Below, one piece after another: positions 38,053-46,995 of a stretch of DNA of 47,096 nucleotides (position 1 is its first letter; each line of letters starts with the position of its first letter). This DNA is from Stentor coeruleus (lineage: Eukaryota; Ciliophora; Heterotrichea; Heterotrichida; Stentoridae): positions 1 through 47,096 of the forward strand of contig MPUH01000538.1 of the NCBI GenBank assembly GCA_001970955.1. The letters are read 5' to 3'. The translations under genes and the position numbers were made by a program. The notes under the pieces were generated by a model. That model was given only the letters and a program-made list of their open reading frames with translations, was not told where the DNA came from and ran no database searches.

Positions 38053-39474
38053 ATGCAATCTTTATCGAAAAAATCACCTTCGTTGTCACTGTCTACAAGC
38101 CAAAGGGTTATAAAAAAATCCCAGTCAGAAAAAAAGTATCAAAATTACTTCAAACCAAAGCCAGCTTTAAAATTGAGCTTAGTATCTTTAGTCAGTCCAA
38201 AATCATCCCTATTAAGCGTTCCAAATTCTTTATCAAGCAATTCAATTAATTTAGCATCAGGGACGAAACTTGATTTAGCAACACAAAAGTCTTCACCTAG
38301 TTTTTATACAACTCATAAAATCAAGTTAGCAGAAAAAAACCAATACAGCGATTTTATCCATGAACTAACAGATTTTGAAAAAGAAGAAATTAAATCTTAT
38401 ACAGAAATCTATTATGTAGGTAAAAAAAGTAACAAAATTATACCAGATATTACAGGTAAGAATATGAATTTTGATTCAGATGGGGGAAATTATAGACTTG
38501 TAAAAGGAGATCATCTTGCTTATAGGTTTGAGATTTTAAGTTTTATTGGCAAAGGGAGTTTTGGGGTGGTGTGTGAATGCTTTGATCATAAGAACAAAGA
38601 AAAAGTTGCAGCGAAAATTTTGAAGAATAAAAAGAGCTTTCATAGACAAGGAACTGTTGAGATTAACATACTTAAAGCACTTAAAGAAAATGACCATTCA
38701 AACACACAAAATGTGGTGAAAATTAAGGTTTATTTCATATTCAGAAACCATATATGTTTGATTACTGAATTACTTCACATATCAGTTTATGATTATTTAC
38801 GTTTCAACAAGTTTCAAGGGTTGAAAATCAAAGATATTAAAGCTTATACTGAACAAATCCTTCACGGACTTAATTATTTAGAGTCTCTTATGATAATTCA
38901 TTGTGACTTGAAACCAGAAAATTTGCTTTTAACTTCAAGTGTAGCAAATACTATAAAAATTATTGACTTTGGTAGTGCTTGTTATCAATATGAAAGAGTA
39001 TATACTTATATACAAAGCAGATATTATCGTGCTCCAGAAATTATTTTAGGTGTATCATATACTTGTGCTATTGATATGTGGTCTTTAGGTTGTATAATAG
39101 CTGAATTGTTTACTGGTAAAGTTTTACTTAATGGAACATCAGAAACAGAACAATTAATGCTGATGATTGAACTTCTTGGATTACCTCCTGAGACTCTTCT
39201 TGAGAAAAGTAAGAAAAAAAAACATTTTTATGATAAAGATGGGGAATTCCGCTATACATTATTTTCTGACTCACGCCCACTAAAACCTAAAAGTCGGGTT
39301 ATTGAATGGGCTCAGACTGAAATCTGGGACTTTGTTATTAAATGCCTAACCTGGGACCCTGAAAATCGCTTAACCCCAAGTCAGGGTCTTGTACACCCTT
39401 GGCTCAAACCTAGAAAACCAAGTATGAATAAGTCTCGTATTGAAATTAAACACAAGCTTAGTAAAGTTAAGTAA
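38053..39474 (+). CDS. DYRK-family protein kinase (DYRK2-like), 473 aa
   Basis: The DYRK homology box, LTDFEKEEIKSYTEIYYVG (about 105-123), precedes the kinase. The kinase carries GKGSFG (166-171), Lys188, HCDLKPENLLL (283-293), DFGSAC (305-310) and the YTY activation motif (317-319) in YTYIQSRYYRAPEI. DYRKs autophosphorylate the second Tyr during translation. C-lobe motifs IDMWSLGCIIAELFTG and WDPENRLTP follow. All catalytic residues are intact, so activity is expected. The N-terminal 100 residues are serine-rich. The box-plus-kinase order fits class-2 DYRK (DYRK2/Pom1) best. Stop TAA. Confidence 0.94.
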   Translation: MQSLSKKSPSLSLSTSQRVIKKSQSEKKYQNYFKPKPALKLSLVSLVSPKSSLLSVPNSLSSNSINLASGTKLDLATQKSSPSFYTTHKIKLAEKNQYSDFIHELTDFEKEEIKSYTEIYYVGKKSNKIIPDITGKNMNFDSDGGNYRLVKGDHLAYRFEILSFIGKGSFGVVCECFDHKNKEKVAAKILKNKKSFHRQGTVEINILKALKENDHSNTQNVVKIKVYFIFRNHICLITELLHISVYDYLRFNKFQGLKIKDIKAYTEQILHGLNYLESLMIIHCDLKPENLLLTSSVANTIKIIDFGSACYQYERVYTYIQSRYYRAPEIILGVSYTCAIDMWSLGCIIAELFTGKVLLNGTSETEQLMLMIELLGLPPETLLEKSKKKKHFYDKDGEFRYTLFSDSRPLKPKSRVIEWAQTEIWDFVIKCLTWDPENRLTPSQGLVHPWLKPRKPSMNKSRIEIKHKLSKVK

Positions 39475-39850
39475 TTACTTTTTTAGAACTTCTAATAAAT
39501 CTTCATTAAAAAATGTTGGTTAATAATAGTTGATTATATGTGTAGATATTTTGTATATTTGACATTATGTTTTATTTTAATAATAAGAATTAATGAAGGG
39601 AGATATTATTTTGAGTTGTTATTTTTAGATTTGTTTAGAGATTTTAAGTTTATTTAGGTTTAATTTTAGTTATATATTTATTGTTTTTTAAAGATAATTG
39701 TTTTGAAATTTCATTTTGTAGAAAGTGTTATGAAATAGTATGATTAGGAGGTGTTGAAGTATTGAATTTGAACCTATCTTCGGATTTGTTGTTTTTATCG
39801 TGATTGAAGAGAAAGTAGAATTCTTATAGTTTTGATTTATATAAGATTAT
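39475..39850. other. Intergenic, about 375 bp, no gene seen
   Basis: G/T-rich and C-poor after the DYRK gene. No coding signal until 39851. Confidence 0.6.
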
Positions 39851-40483
39851 ATGAATTTTAGATTGCGGGGTAGAGTGGATATGCACTCAGGCTGTCTAGA
39901 TTCCATTTTCGCTTTATAAATGATCCAATTCTCCACAAGCAACAGCTTCATTCTTGAATTCCTAAGCAAATACCCTGAAAACCAACGAAAAACCTGTGCA
40001 GAAGCTATTTTATTATATGGTGTCCGTACTATCAAAAACAAATTCCCATATGGGTTAACCTCAAATCAATTAATTTCTGTAGCAGGATTACCAAACTTAA
40101 ACGAAAGCATTCAAAGGGTCTCAGCAAGCTGTAACATCTCGATTTCTAACAGTAAATCTTTAGACATTCAAAAGCTTTTAAGTGAATCTTCATTAAAAAA
40201 CGATGAAAATACTGAAAGGTTAAGAGACCAGTCTTATGAAAAAAAGTATCGAAATGACTCAAAAACTAACTCAAGAGTAGAATCTGAAAACAAGCCTCTT
40301 TTTACTACAAAACTTAAAGAACCAGAAATTTGTCCGTATGAAACAGCGAAATCATTCTTTTTTCAAGACAAAAATGAAGAAAGCGTTGTAGGAAGTGAGG
40401 TTATGAAGATTGCTGAAGAGTTTTTGAAGAATAATTACGCTGTACATTTAGCAAAAGATAATAGTCATAAAAGAAAAAGCTAG
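39851..40483 (+). CDS. Ciliate-type unknown, 187 aa from ATG 39920, preceded by an in-frame coding-like lead with TAA
   Basis: The safe reading starts at ATG 39920 (MIQFSTSNSFILEFLSKYPE) and ends TAG at 40483. The N-terminal 75 residues look folded (KTCAEAILLYGVRTIKNKF, GLTSNQLISVAG). The rest is disordered and charged. Upstream, ATG 39851 opens 22 codons in the same frame (NFRLRGRVDMHSGCLDSIFA), with normal codon texture, ending in TAA 39917-39919, directly abutting ATG 39920. No 15-nt intron removes the TAA. I suspect the true N terminus is upstream and the TAA is a mutation or an error, for instance from CAA. Family not recognised. The convergent small Tim gene ends 33 bp away. Confidence 0.65.
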
Positions 40484-40516
40484 GTAGGTTAAAATTCTTG
40501 AAATTTTAAGATGAGG

Positions 40517-40765
40517 TTAAGGATTAGCTTGAGAAGCTTGGCCTTTTACCATGCTGGCATATGCAAACGCTTCACCGATTTTCATATACGAGCTCATGCT
40601 TTTTTTGAAGCAGTTTTCTAAGCACACACACTCTTCTTTGTATAGTTTAGTGTTGTTTAAAGATCTTACACAGTCTTTGAAGCAAGAATTCAGCAAGTCA
40701 TTATACAGTTTGAGTTCTTGTTTCATAACCATGCGCTGCATTCTTGGGTCTAATGGAGCTTGCAT
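40517..40765 (-). CDS. Small Tim chaperone (Tim9/Tim10 family), 82 aa
   Basis: The twin CX3C signature is complete: C28-FKD-C32 and C48-LEN-C52 with 15 residues between, flanked by helices (MKQELKLYNDLLNSCFKDC and NCFKKSMSSYMKIGEAFAY). These form two intramolecular disulfides in the mitochondrial intermembrane space. There the Tim9-Tim10 hexamer carries hydrophobic carrier proteins between TOM and TIM22. An extra C46 is present. Which of Tim8/9/10/13 it corresponds to is not decidable by eye; the length and the 15-residue spacing favour Tim9/10. ATG at 40765; stop TAA. Confidence 0.85.
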   Translation of the reverse strand: MQAPLDPRMQRMVMKQELKLYNDLLNSCFKDCVRSLNNTKLYKEECVCLENCFKKSMSSYMKIGEAFAYASMVKGQASQANP

Positions 40766-40949
40766 AATATAAATATCTAATATTTTCCCTAATTTTCTTT
40801 ATCCACAGTTATTTTACATATAATTTCTAACTTAAAATATTTTTCATATAAAGAAACATAATTTCTTATATACAAAAAGCTTTAACCCAAGTTAAAAAAA
40901 AAATAATTTCATTTTTGATAAGACCTGATATGATATAATAATAAATATA

Positions 40950-41525
40950 ATGGGTGATTTAAGGCACCGATATGGAAGATTTACGACAAAATTTAGAATT
41001 GTTGCAGCAATTGAACAAGAAAATATACTTTTACTTACAAAATTAATGAACAGTCAAAATCATTCCCCTGAAACCCCTGTTGATAAGCTTGGCAACAATA
41101 TTTTGCATATGGCTTGTTATATGGGAAAATTAAACATGGCTAAGTTTATTTATAACAATTATAGACTACCTTTGGATTTATATAATACTGATGGGGTAGC
41201 TCCGATACATTTAGCTGTAAAAAGTGGCAATCCAGAAATGGTTGAGTGGCTTTGGGAACAAGGAATTGATTGTCATATCCCGACTCAAGTTTTTGGCTTA
41301 ACCCCATTGTATATTGTTGGGAAAATGCTTGCGAATAGAGATTATAATCAGATAAGAAGTCGTTTATTGAAAATCAAAAAGTTCCTAAAGGAGAAATACT
41401 TCCAAGATAAACGTGGGTGGGAAGTTAGAAAGTTCCTATGGATAGCATTAAAGCTTAAGGAAAAAAATGAATTCATTGGAAAACTGCCGTTTGGACTTAT
41501 AACTGAAATCGGAAAATATATTTGA
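40950..41525 (+). CDS. Ankyrin-repeat protein, 191 aa
   Basis: Three ankyrin units are recognisable: residues about 15-45 (weak), DKLGNNILHMACYMGKLNMA (about 46-77) and NTDGVAPIHLAVKSGNPEMVEWL (about 80-112), followed by a partial unit, FGLTPLYIVGKMLANR. The C-terminal 70 residues are helical and basic, ending in PFGLITEIGKYI, which resembles the close of SOCS-box-like or F-box-like ankyrin proteins (weak). It is a protein-interaction adaptor of unknown partner. Ends in TGA, with further stops soon after. Confidence 0.85.
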   Translation: MGDLRHRYGRFTTKFRIVAAIEQENILLLTKLMNSQNHSPETPVDKLGNNILHMACYMGKLNMAKFIYNNYRLPLDLYNTDGVAPIHLAVKSGNPEMVEWLWEQGIDCHIPTQVFGLTPLYIVGKMLANRDYNQIRSRLLKIKKFLKEKYFQDKRGWEVRKFLWIALKLKEKNEFIGKLPFGLITEIGKYI

Positions 41526-41952
41526 TCAAAAAATATTAATAAATAAAATTCTAATTAAAGAAGCGGATTTTAATATGCTTTCATAAAAAATTTAGTTATT
41601 ACTTTTGATAGTTTAAAACTAAAGATTTGCTGGAAAATTAATCGATTCAAACTTAGAACTTATGCTAATTTAACTTATAATATAAAAATAGAAAAACTAT
41701 ACAATTTTTTAACACAGAAAAATTAAACTTTATTATGCATTTATAAATCCTAATAATATTAAAAAGTATTTCATACAACTTAAAGCCCTCAAATCAAGTG
41801 AAAAATCAAAATATATATAAAAATTATATTAACAGCAAAAAATTATATCATAAATATAACAAACTATAAATCTACATAAAAAAAGACAACTATAAATTTT
41901 AAATCTCTCAGTTTACTAATAAAATAATCGGCTTAAAAGCATAAAATTTATT
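41526..41952. other. Convergent intergenic, about 425 bp, no gene seen
   Basis: Between the 3' ends of the ankyrin (+) and chitin synthase (-) genes; very AT-rich. The right half is C-rich and G-poor on the plus strand, as expected for the 3' flank of the minus-strand gene. Confidence 0.6.
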
Positions 41953-44262
41953 CTATTTTCGATCAGCAAAAGTAGTAAGCGGTAAAACACTAGGTCGACT
42001 TTCATGTGAACTAGATTTTTTTTCGTCTAATAAATCATTCATTTTATAGCGATACTCTTTAATCATAAATATCAAAGCAAATAAAAATCTAAAAGCAATA
42101 GCAAATAAACCACCCATGCCTATCCAATATATAGAAATACTATAAGATTTTCCACTAGTATTTAAAGCATCAAAAGAATAAGCAAAACCTGAATTCAATA
42201 AAAACCAAAAACTAACATAATAAGCTCGATAAAGCTCATAAGAAGTCTTTGCCTCTCCTGGTCTATTCCCCCATGTGCAATCATGAACATTACAAACAGC
42301 GTAAATTGTGAAAATATTTATATATGTTGGTGTGGCAAGTAAATATTGGACTATGCCTTTTAAAACAGTAAATAAACATTTGTTTAAAAGAAGAAAGATA
42401 ATATATGAACCTAAAATAGCAACCACAGGTATCCAAACAAACATAGACCCTAAATAACTGTCAAACATAATCAATAATAACCAAATATAAGCAATCATAT
42501 AAAGAGCATAAAATAATGATAAAGTCCAAAATGCCCTTTCTGCAGATTGGATATTACTTCCAAGTGATAAAACAACATTAGCAATAAGTAAAAGTAAATA
42601 TATTGTAATCAATATTTTCCCTATTCCATTAAGTTCTTCTGTATCATCCCCAGCTGGAAACTGTTTTCTTAAGCAAATAGATAATGAAAGATAAAACCCA
42701 CCTATAATAAAAAACGAATACAAAACATTTATAGCATAATAAAAAACCATTAAAGTGAATATAGGCTTTCTCCACCATATATGTCCAGATTTCCAAATAT
42801 TGCATATATGTATGATAATATCTATTAAAGCAAACCATGATCCGTTTATCCAACGTCTTCTTTGCGATATTAATTTATTAAATGCAGTTGGAGGGTCAGT
42901 ATAAGCTTTTGCGCTCTTAACATATTTTAATATATTTTTTTTACCTTCACATGTTACAAGTGCCATACATAAAACCCTATCTTCAGCTAAGTAAATATTG
43001 GACATATAACAACTATTTAAAGGTTGACGTATAGATTTGAAATAATAACTCCATAAAGGACCATTAACATTTTTTGGCATTAAAGCTTCATATCGATAAG
43101 CACTAAAAGCTCCAGGTAAAACTGTGATATATCCTATCAAACTTTCGAAAGCTTTATCAAAAATATGTGCGAATTTATACTCAACTACTTGTGTTTGATA
43201 TAATAAATCAGTTAAATGCTCTTCTTTAATCTTAGGGATAATCTCTCCACATACTCCTGCAACATCTTTATCTTTAAATGCTCTACAAAGATTCCCTATT
43301 GCATTATCCTTAGGTTCAGTTCCAACATCAATGAAAAGCACAATTTCTGGTTTTGCATGTTTACAAAAACCCCTAAAAAACCACAAATGGCTGTTAAGTT
43401 TCCCTTTGTTTTTCTGTTTAACACAAAAGTAAACTTTGATTTCCCCTAGTCCTTCTTCAAATTCTACATCATTTACAAAGCAGTAACCTATTAATTTTTC
43501 AGCTTTAATTTTAACATGCTTGTCCGAATCAATTTTATCTACTAAAGTTTCTCTTTCATAATCTTTTTTCAAAAGTTTTTCAATGCATTCCTTATCTTTT
43601 TCTTTAACTTTTTCTGAAGTAATATCATTTATTTTAAATATGTCTTTAAGGTTGAAAAGTGATTTATAGCATTCATGCTTAGAATTTTCGTAAAATGCTT
43701 TTATCCCATCAACAATAACAACAACTGCAACTTTTTTTCTATCATATATAAATTTTTCAGATTGTATATTTTTATTTATTGCCAACATAGTCTTTTTAAA
43801 CAATTCAGGTCCTTCATTATACATTGTCACAGCAATAAGCAATTCATATTGATTAGTTTTAATGAAATCGTCTTTATATATTTGATCTGGATTTTGTTGA
43901 TTAAAATCTTCTTTAGATACTTCGTTTTGCTGATTTCTTAAGCTATTTATTCTTGATAGATGACTTTGTTGATTTCTAAGACTTGATACTCTTGGTAATT
44001 GATTTTGATGATTTCGATTACTTTCTTGTCTTGATAATTGGCTTTGCCGATTTTGAAAAGTTTCTGTTATTCCTCCTAGGTTTTGGTCCCTTTGAACAAT
44101 GGTCTTTGGAAATAAAATCTCGAGTTTATTAGCTTTTTTAAATGATAAGCTTAATGCCTCTTTAGCCAAGTTTTCATGGATTTGGTCCTTTTCTTCGAGT
44201 TCTTCATGGTAAATTCCTATGCTCCAGTATTTGGGATAGGGTTTAGAGTCTGAAAAAGACAT
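41953..44262 (-). CDS. Chitin synthase (GT2), 769 aa
   Basis: Polymerises UDP-GlcNAc into chitin at a membrane. Catalytic motifs in order: VTMYNE (145-150), VIVDG (182-186), IDVGT (311-315), CGEI (338-341), QVVEYKFAH (358-366), GYITVLPGAFSAYRYEAL (377-394), YLAEDR (424-429; EDR holds the catalytic Asp) and SQRRRWINGSW (466-476). These match fungal class I-III chitin synthases rather than hyaluronan or cellulose synthases. About six or seven hydrophobic segments follow QRRRW (about 475-740). The N terminus has a short repeat (SSLRNQQSHLSRI, NSLRNQQNEVSK). A plausible use is cyst or lorica wall formation (inference). Stop TAG. Confidence 0.93.
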   Translation of the reverse strand: MSFSDSKPYPKYWSIGIYHEELEEKDQIHENLAKEALSLSFKKANKLEILFPKTIVQRDQNLGGITETFQNRQSQLSRQESNRNHQNQLPRVSSLRNQQSHLSRINSLRNQQNEVSKEDFNQQNPDQIYKDDFIKTNQYELLIAVTMYNEGPELFKKTMLAINKNIQSEKFIYDRKKVAVVVIVDGIKAFYENSKHECYKSLFNLKDIFKINDITSEKVKEKDKECIEKLLKKDYERETLVDKIDSDKHVKIKAEKLIGYCFVNDVEFEEGLGEIKVYFCVKQKNKGKLNSHLWFFRGFCKHAKPEIVLFIDVGTEPKDNAIGNLCRAFKDKDVAGVCGEIIPKIKEEHLTDLLYQTQVVEYKFAHIFDKAFESLIGYITVLPGAFSAYRYEALMPKNVNGPLWSYYFKSIRQPLNSCYMSNIYLAEDRVLCMALVTCEGKKNILKYVKSAKAYTDPPTAFNKLISQRRRWINGSWFALIDIIIHICNIWKSGHIWWRKPIFTLMVFYYAINVLYSFFIIGGFYLSLSICLRKQFPAGDDTEELNGIGKILITIYLLLLIANVVLSLGSNIQSAERAFWTLSLFYALYMIAYIWLLLIMFDSYLGSMFVWIPVVAILGSYIIFLLLNKCLFTVLKGIVQYLLATPTYINIFTIYAVCNVHDCTWGNRPGEAKTSYELYRAYYVSFWFLLNSGFAYSFDALNTSGKSYSISIYWIGMGGLFAIAFRFLFALIFMIKEYRYKMNDLLDEKKSSSHESRPSVLPLTTFADRK

Positions 44263-44909
44263 GATTATATAAAATATGGAATATTGTAGATATTAGAATA
44301 TTTGAATTTTATGCTAAAGCTGATGGTAATTCTTGTTGGAAAATGAGTCGAAGTTATGAAATATTTAGAATCAATTGAGGATAAGTTTTGATGTCAAACT
44401 GATTTAGTGCTAATGTGTAGTCATGGCATGGTCCTGATTGTTGATTTAAACACTCATCAATTAGCTTTTTTTTTTTTGATAAGCTCTTCTTGAAGTATAA
44501 AATAGAATATGCATGAGGCTTATGATGTTTATAAATTTTTAAAAATTTTTTGAATATTTTATTGGAGCTTTAAAACTTAGTAGAATAGGAGGATTAATAG
44601 AGACTTTTGGATTATTGAAGGGCTTATTAGAGTACAATTTAAGATATGACTAAATAAAAAGTTATTGTATTTTTGTATATTTAAAAATTTAGTTTTACTA
44701 CAAGAATAATTATTATTTGGAGATTAGATTTTTTTTTTTAAGTTGTAAAGTTATTATTACAAAAATAACTCTACATCATAATTATGATTTCCAGGCTTTC
44801 ATAATGAATAAGATTTATTTAATTAAGCTAAACTAATTTTATTCATTACTTAGTAATTGAATATAGTTATAACGTTTGATACTACATTTTCTGTAAGTAT
44901 ATCTAAATA
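44263..44909. other. Intergenic, about 650 bp, no gene seen
   Basis: Upstream of chitin synthase (-). 44263-44720 is G-rich and C-poor on the plus strand, with poly-T runs. 44891-44909 is the edge of a tandem duplication that continues into the RBR gene. Confidence 0.6.
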
Positions 44910-45038
44910 TCAAATATATTGCATATAGGATATAAAAACATTAAAAAATGTGTGATTGCAAGTTCTGTAAGTATATCTAAATATCAAATATATTGCATAT
45001 AGGATATAAAAACAATAAATTAAAGGTGTGATTGCAAG
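44891..45038 (-). repeat. 74-bp tandem duplication at the 3' end of the RBR gene
   Basis: A 50-bp block at 44891-44940 recurs at 44965-45014, and the following stretch ends in the same gtgtgattgcaag in both copies but differs in the middle. The offset is 74 bp, so the second copy is read in another frame and the predicted C terminus is altered. No N is present here. Confidence 0.85.
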
Positions 45039-46247
45039 TGTAATAATTGACACCAAGATTAATAATAATAATTTAGACCAAATCTCAAAGTTAGTAAGGT
45101 TTTCATATGCATACAAAGTGAAATAGCCTGCAGGACCAAATACTATAGTAACAGGTAAAAAAATAGTAAACATCATCAGATACATATACATTCTAACTTT
45201 ATATCTGCCTATATTATCATACATCCTTTCCTGAATATCTTCTATATCTCCACAATTTCCTTGAAAATGCTCAATACCATAATCCTTTAAACAAACCCAA
45301 CAAAATTCATATTTACATATAATACATGTCATATGATTGCATCCCATATTCCTTTCTATTCTATAATGGCACCTTGGACATAACTTAACATCTTTTCCTT
45401 CAACTCATTTATTATATTCAAATTCTTGTATTTCCTCACATGTTTGTCCCTCATGCCATGATTTTCCACATAAAAAGCATATTTCAAAACTACAAACACT
45501 GCATAGATTGTGAGGATTTGATACTGAACCTTGAATTATCCCTTCACAATTTAGTTGAGGGCATAATTTTATTAAAGGGTTTTGGGCTAGAAGTTCACGA
45601 GCTAAGAATTTTTCATATTTTTCAAGAAAAAGCTTGGATATACAAGATCGAATTTGTGAGTCTGAGAATATAATATGGCATTTTTCCCCTGGGCATTTTA
45701 TGTTTAAGGTATAAGATTCGTTGATTTTGAATTCAATGTATTTTTTGATGCAATCCTTACAAAAAAAATGCACTTTACATTCTAAAGCTTGAGAACTTTC
45801 TATCAGATCCTCAAAACAAATGTCGCATTTTTTTGGTTTTTTCTTATTAAATCCAAATAAATCTAATTTAATATTTCTCATCTCTTCATTCTTAGCTACA
45901 CTTTTAGGTATAATATTTTTTACCACATCATTTTTGTAAGAATTAAAATGCTCATGAAATCCTTCATCACATATTTCGCACATTTCTTGCTCATTTGCTA
46001 TATAAATCTTACGTATAAAATCATATTCCCAACCATTAGCCCCTTTTGTTAAAAAATTTACAAGAAAATCAGCATCTTTAGAATCTGTGAATGCTAAGGC
46101 TGATTGGATACGGTTTTTAGGGAAACCCATTTCAGAAAGAAGATAATAAGTATTTGAACGTACTGAAGAATAGTTTATAAGTGAAGATGATGCTTTGGAG
46201 TACATATTCATAATTTTATTACTCATAAAAGCAATTATGTCTTTCAT
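44910..46247 (-). CDS. Membrane RBR E3 ubiquitin ligase with UBA, interrupted by an in-frame TGA
   Basis: The ATG at 46247 is preferred to a TTG at 46262. Order: UBA-like ([16 protein letters not shown], about 30-65); RING1 ([17 protein letters not shown] onward); IBR ([29 protein letters not shown]); TGA at 45405-45407; RING2 ([19 protein letters not shown], with the catalytic Cys in MGCNHM); then two or three transmembrane helices. The order matches RNF19/RNF144-like membrane RBR ligases, which pass ubiquitin through the RING2 Cys. The frame is the same on both sides of the TGA, and no 15-nt intron removes it. RBR proteins often have Trp between IBR and RING2, so TGG to TGA is likely: pseudogene, allele or error. 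The final TGA is shaped by a 74-bp duplication. Confidence 0.8.
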
Positions 46248-46301
46248 TTTCGCTTTGAGCAATTTGTCTGGTACAAAAAGAATTTTAATAACCTATTTAG
46301 T

Positions 46302-46995
46302 TTATTTATTGAGGATTTTCAAAATTATTTCAATGCTCCCTTGAATATTAGAAATATTTTTTTCCATATCCTCAACTCTAGTGTTAAGATTATTCATACT
46401 ATTCTTTAATCCTTCACTAACAGTCTCTACTTTTTCACTAACAATTTTTAATTCTTTGCTGAAAGTATTTATTAATTTTTCACTAGATGCATTTTCTCTT
46501 TTTTTAATAGGATCTTCTTGTTTACTTAAATCTTTAGTCCCTTTTCTGACGTTTTTTACTTTTCCACTATCAGTCTTTTCTTCTTTGCTGATATCATTTT
46601 TTGCTTTGTTTTCAGTTTTTTCTTCGTTTTCACTAGAAAAATCTAATTCATTCTCACCAGAAAGTTCTTCTTCATTCTCACCAGATAATTCTTCATCACT
46701 TTCATCAGATAATTCTTCATCACTTTCATCAGATAATTCTTCATCACTTTCACCAGAAAAATCTTCATCATCCTCATTATTTGCATTAGTTTTATTTGTT
46801 TCACTAAATTCAGTTTTTTTACCAGGAAAATTATTTTTCTCAAAAAGAGCCTTTATTTCTTCATTAATTCCTTGAATTTCTCCTCTTATCTGCTTAAATA
46901 ATAATTCTAATATATAAGTTCTAATTATAAAACCAATTATCAGTTTTATCAGAAGGGTTCATTATAAAATTATCTGAAGGCAAGTTTTTTTCCAT
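46302..46995 (-). CDS. Acidic repeat protein with coiled-coil end, about 230 aa, probable one-base slip
   Basis: ATG at 46995 reads MEKNLPSDNFIMNPSDKTDNWF and meets a stop within a few codons. Removing one T from a TTTT run near 46933 joins it to the long open frame: IIRTYILELLFKQIRGEIQG, then an acidic array of SDEELSDE and SGENEEEL units (24-bp repeats, about 46660-46765), a Lys-rich stretch, and a coiled coil ending IQGSIEIILKILNK, TAA at 46302-46304. No GT-AG intron of 15-16 nt fits; a 13-nt GT-AG would create a TGA. No family is recognised. The length is 694 bp, exactly one base over a whole number of codons. It lies 54 bp upstream of the RBR ATG. Confidence 0.65.

Noticed and set aside
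46381-46875. 164-codon plus-strand ORF rich in Ser, Phe and Leu
   Set aside because: Antisense reading of the acidic repeat gene; its Ser-rich repeats mirror the acidic codons on the minus strand.
46919-46935. 13-nt GT-AG intron in the acidic repeat gene
   Set aside because: Other introns here are all 15 nt with GTAA; removing this one would create an in-frame TGA. A one-base error explains it better.
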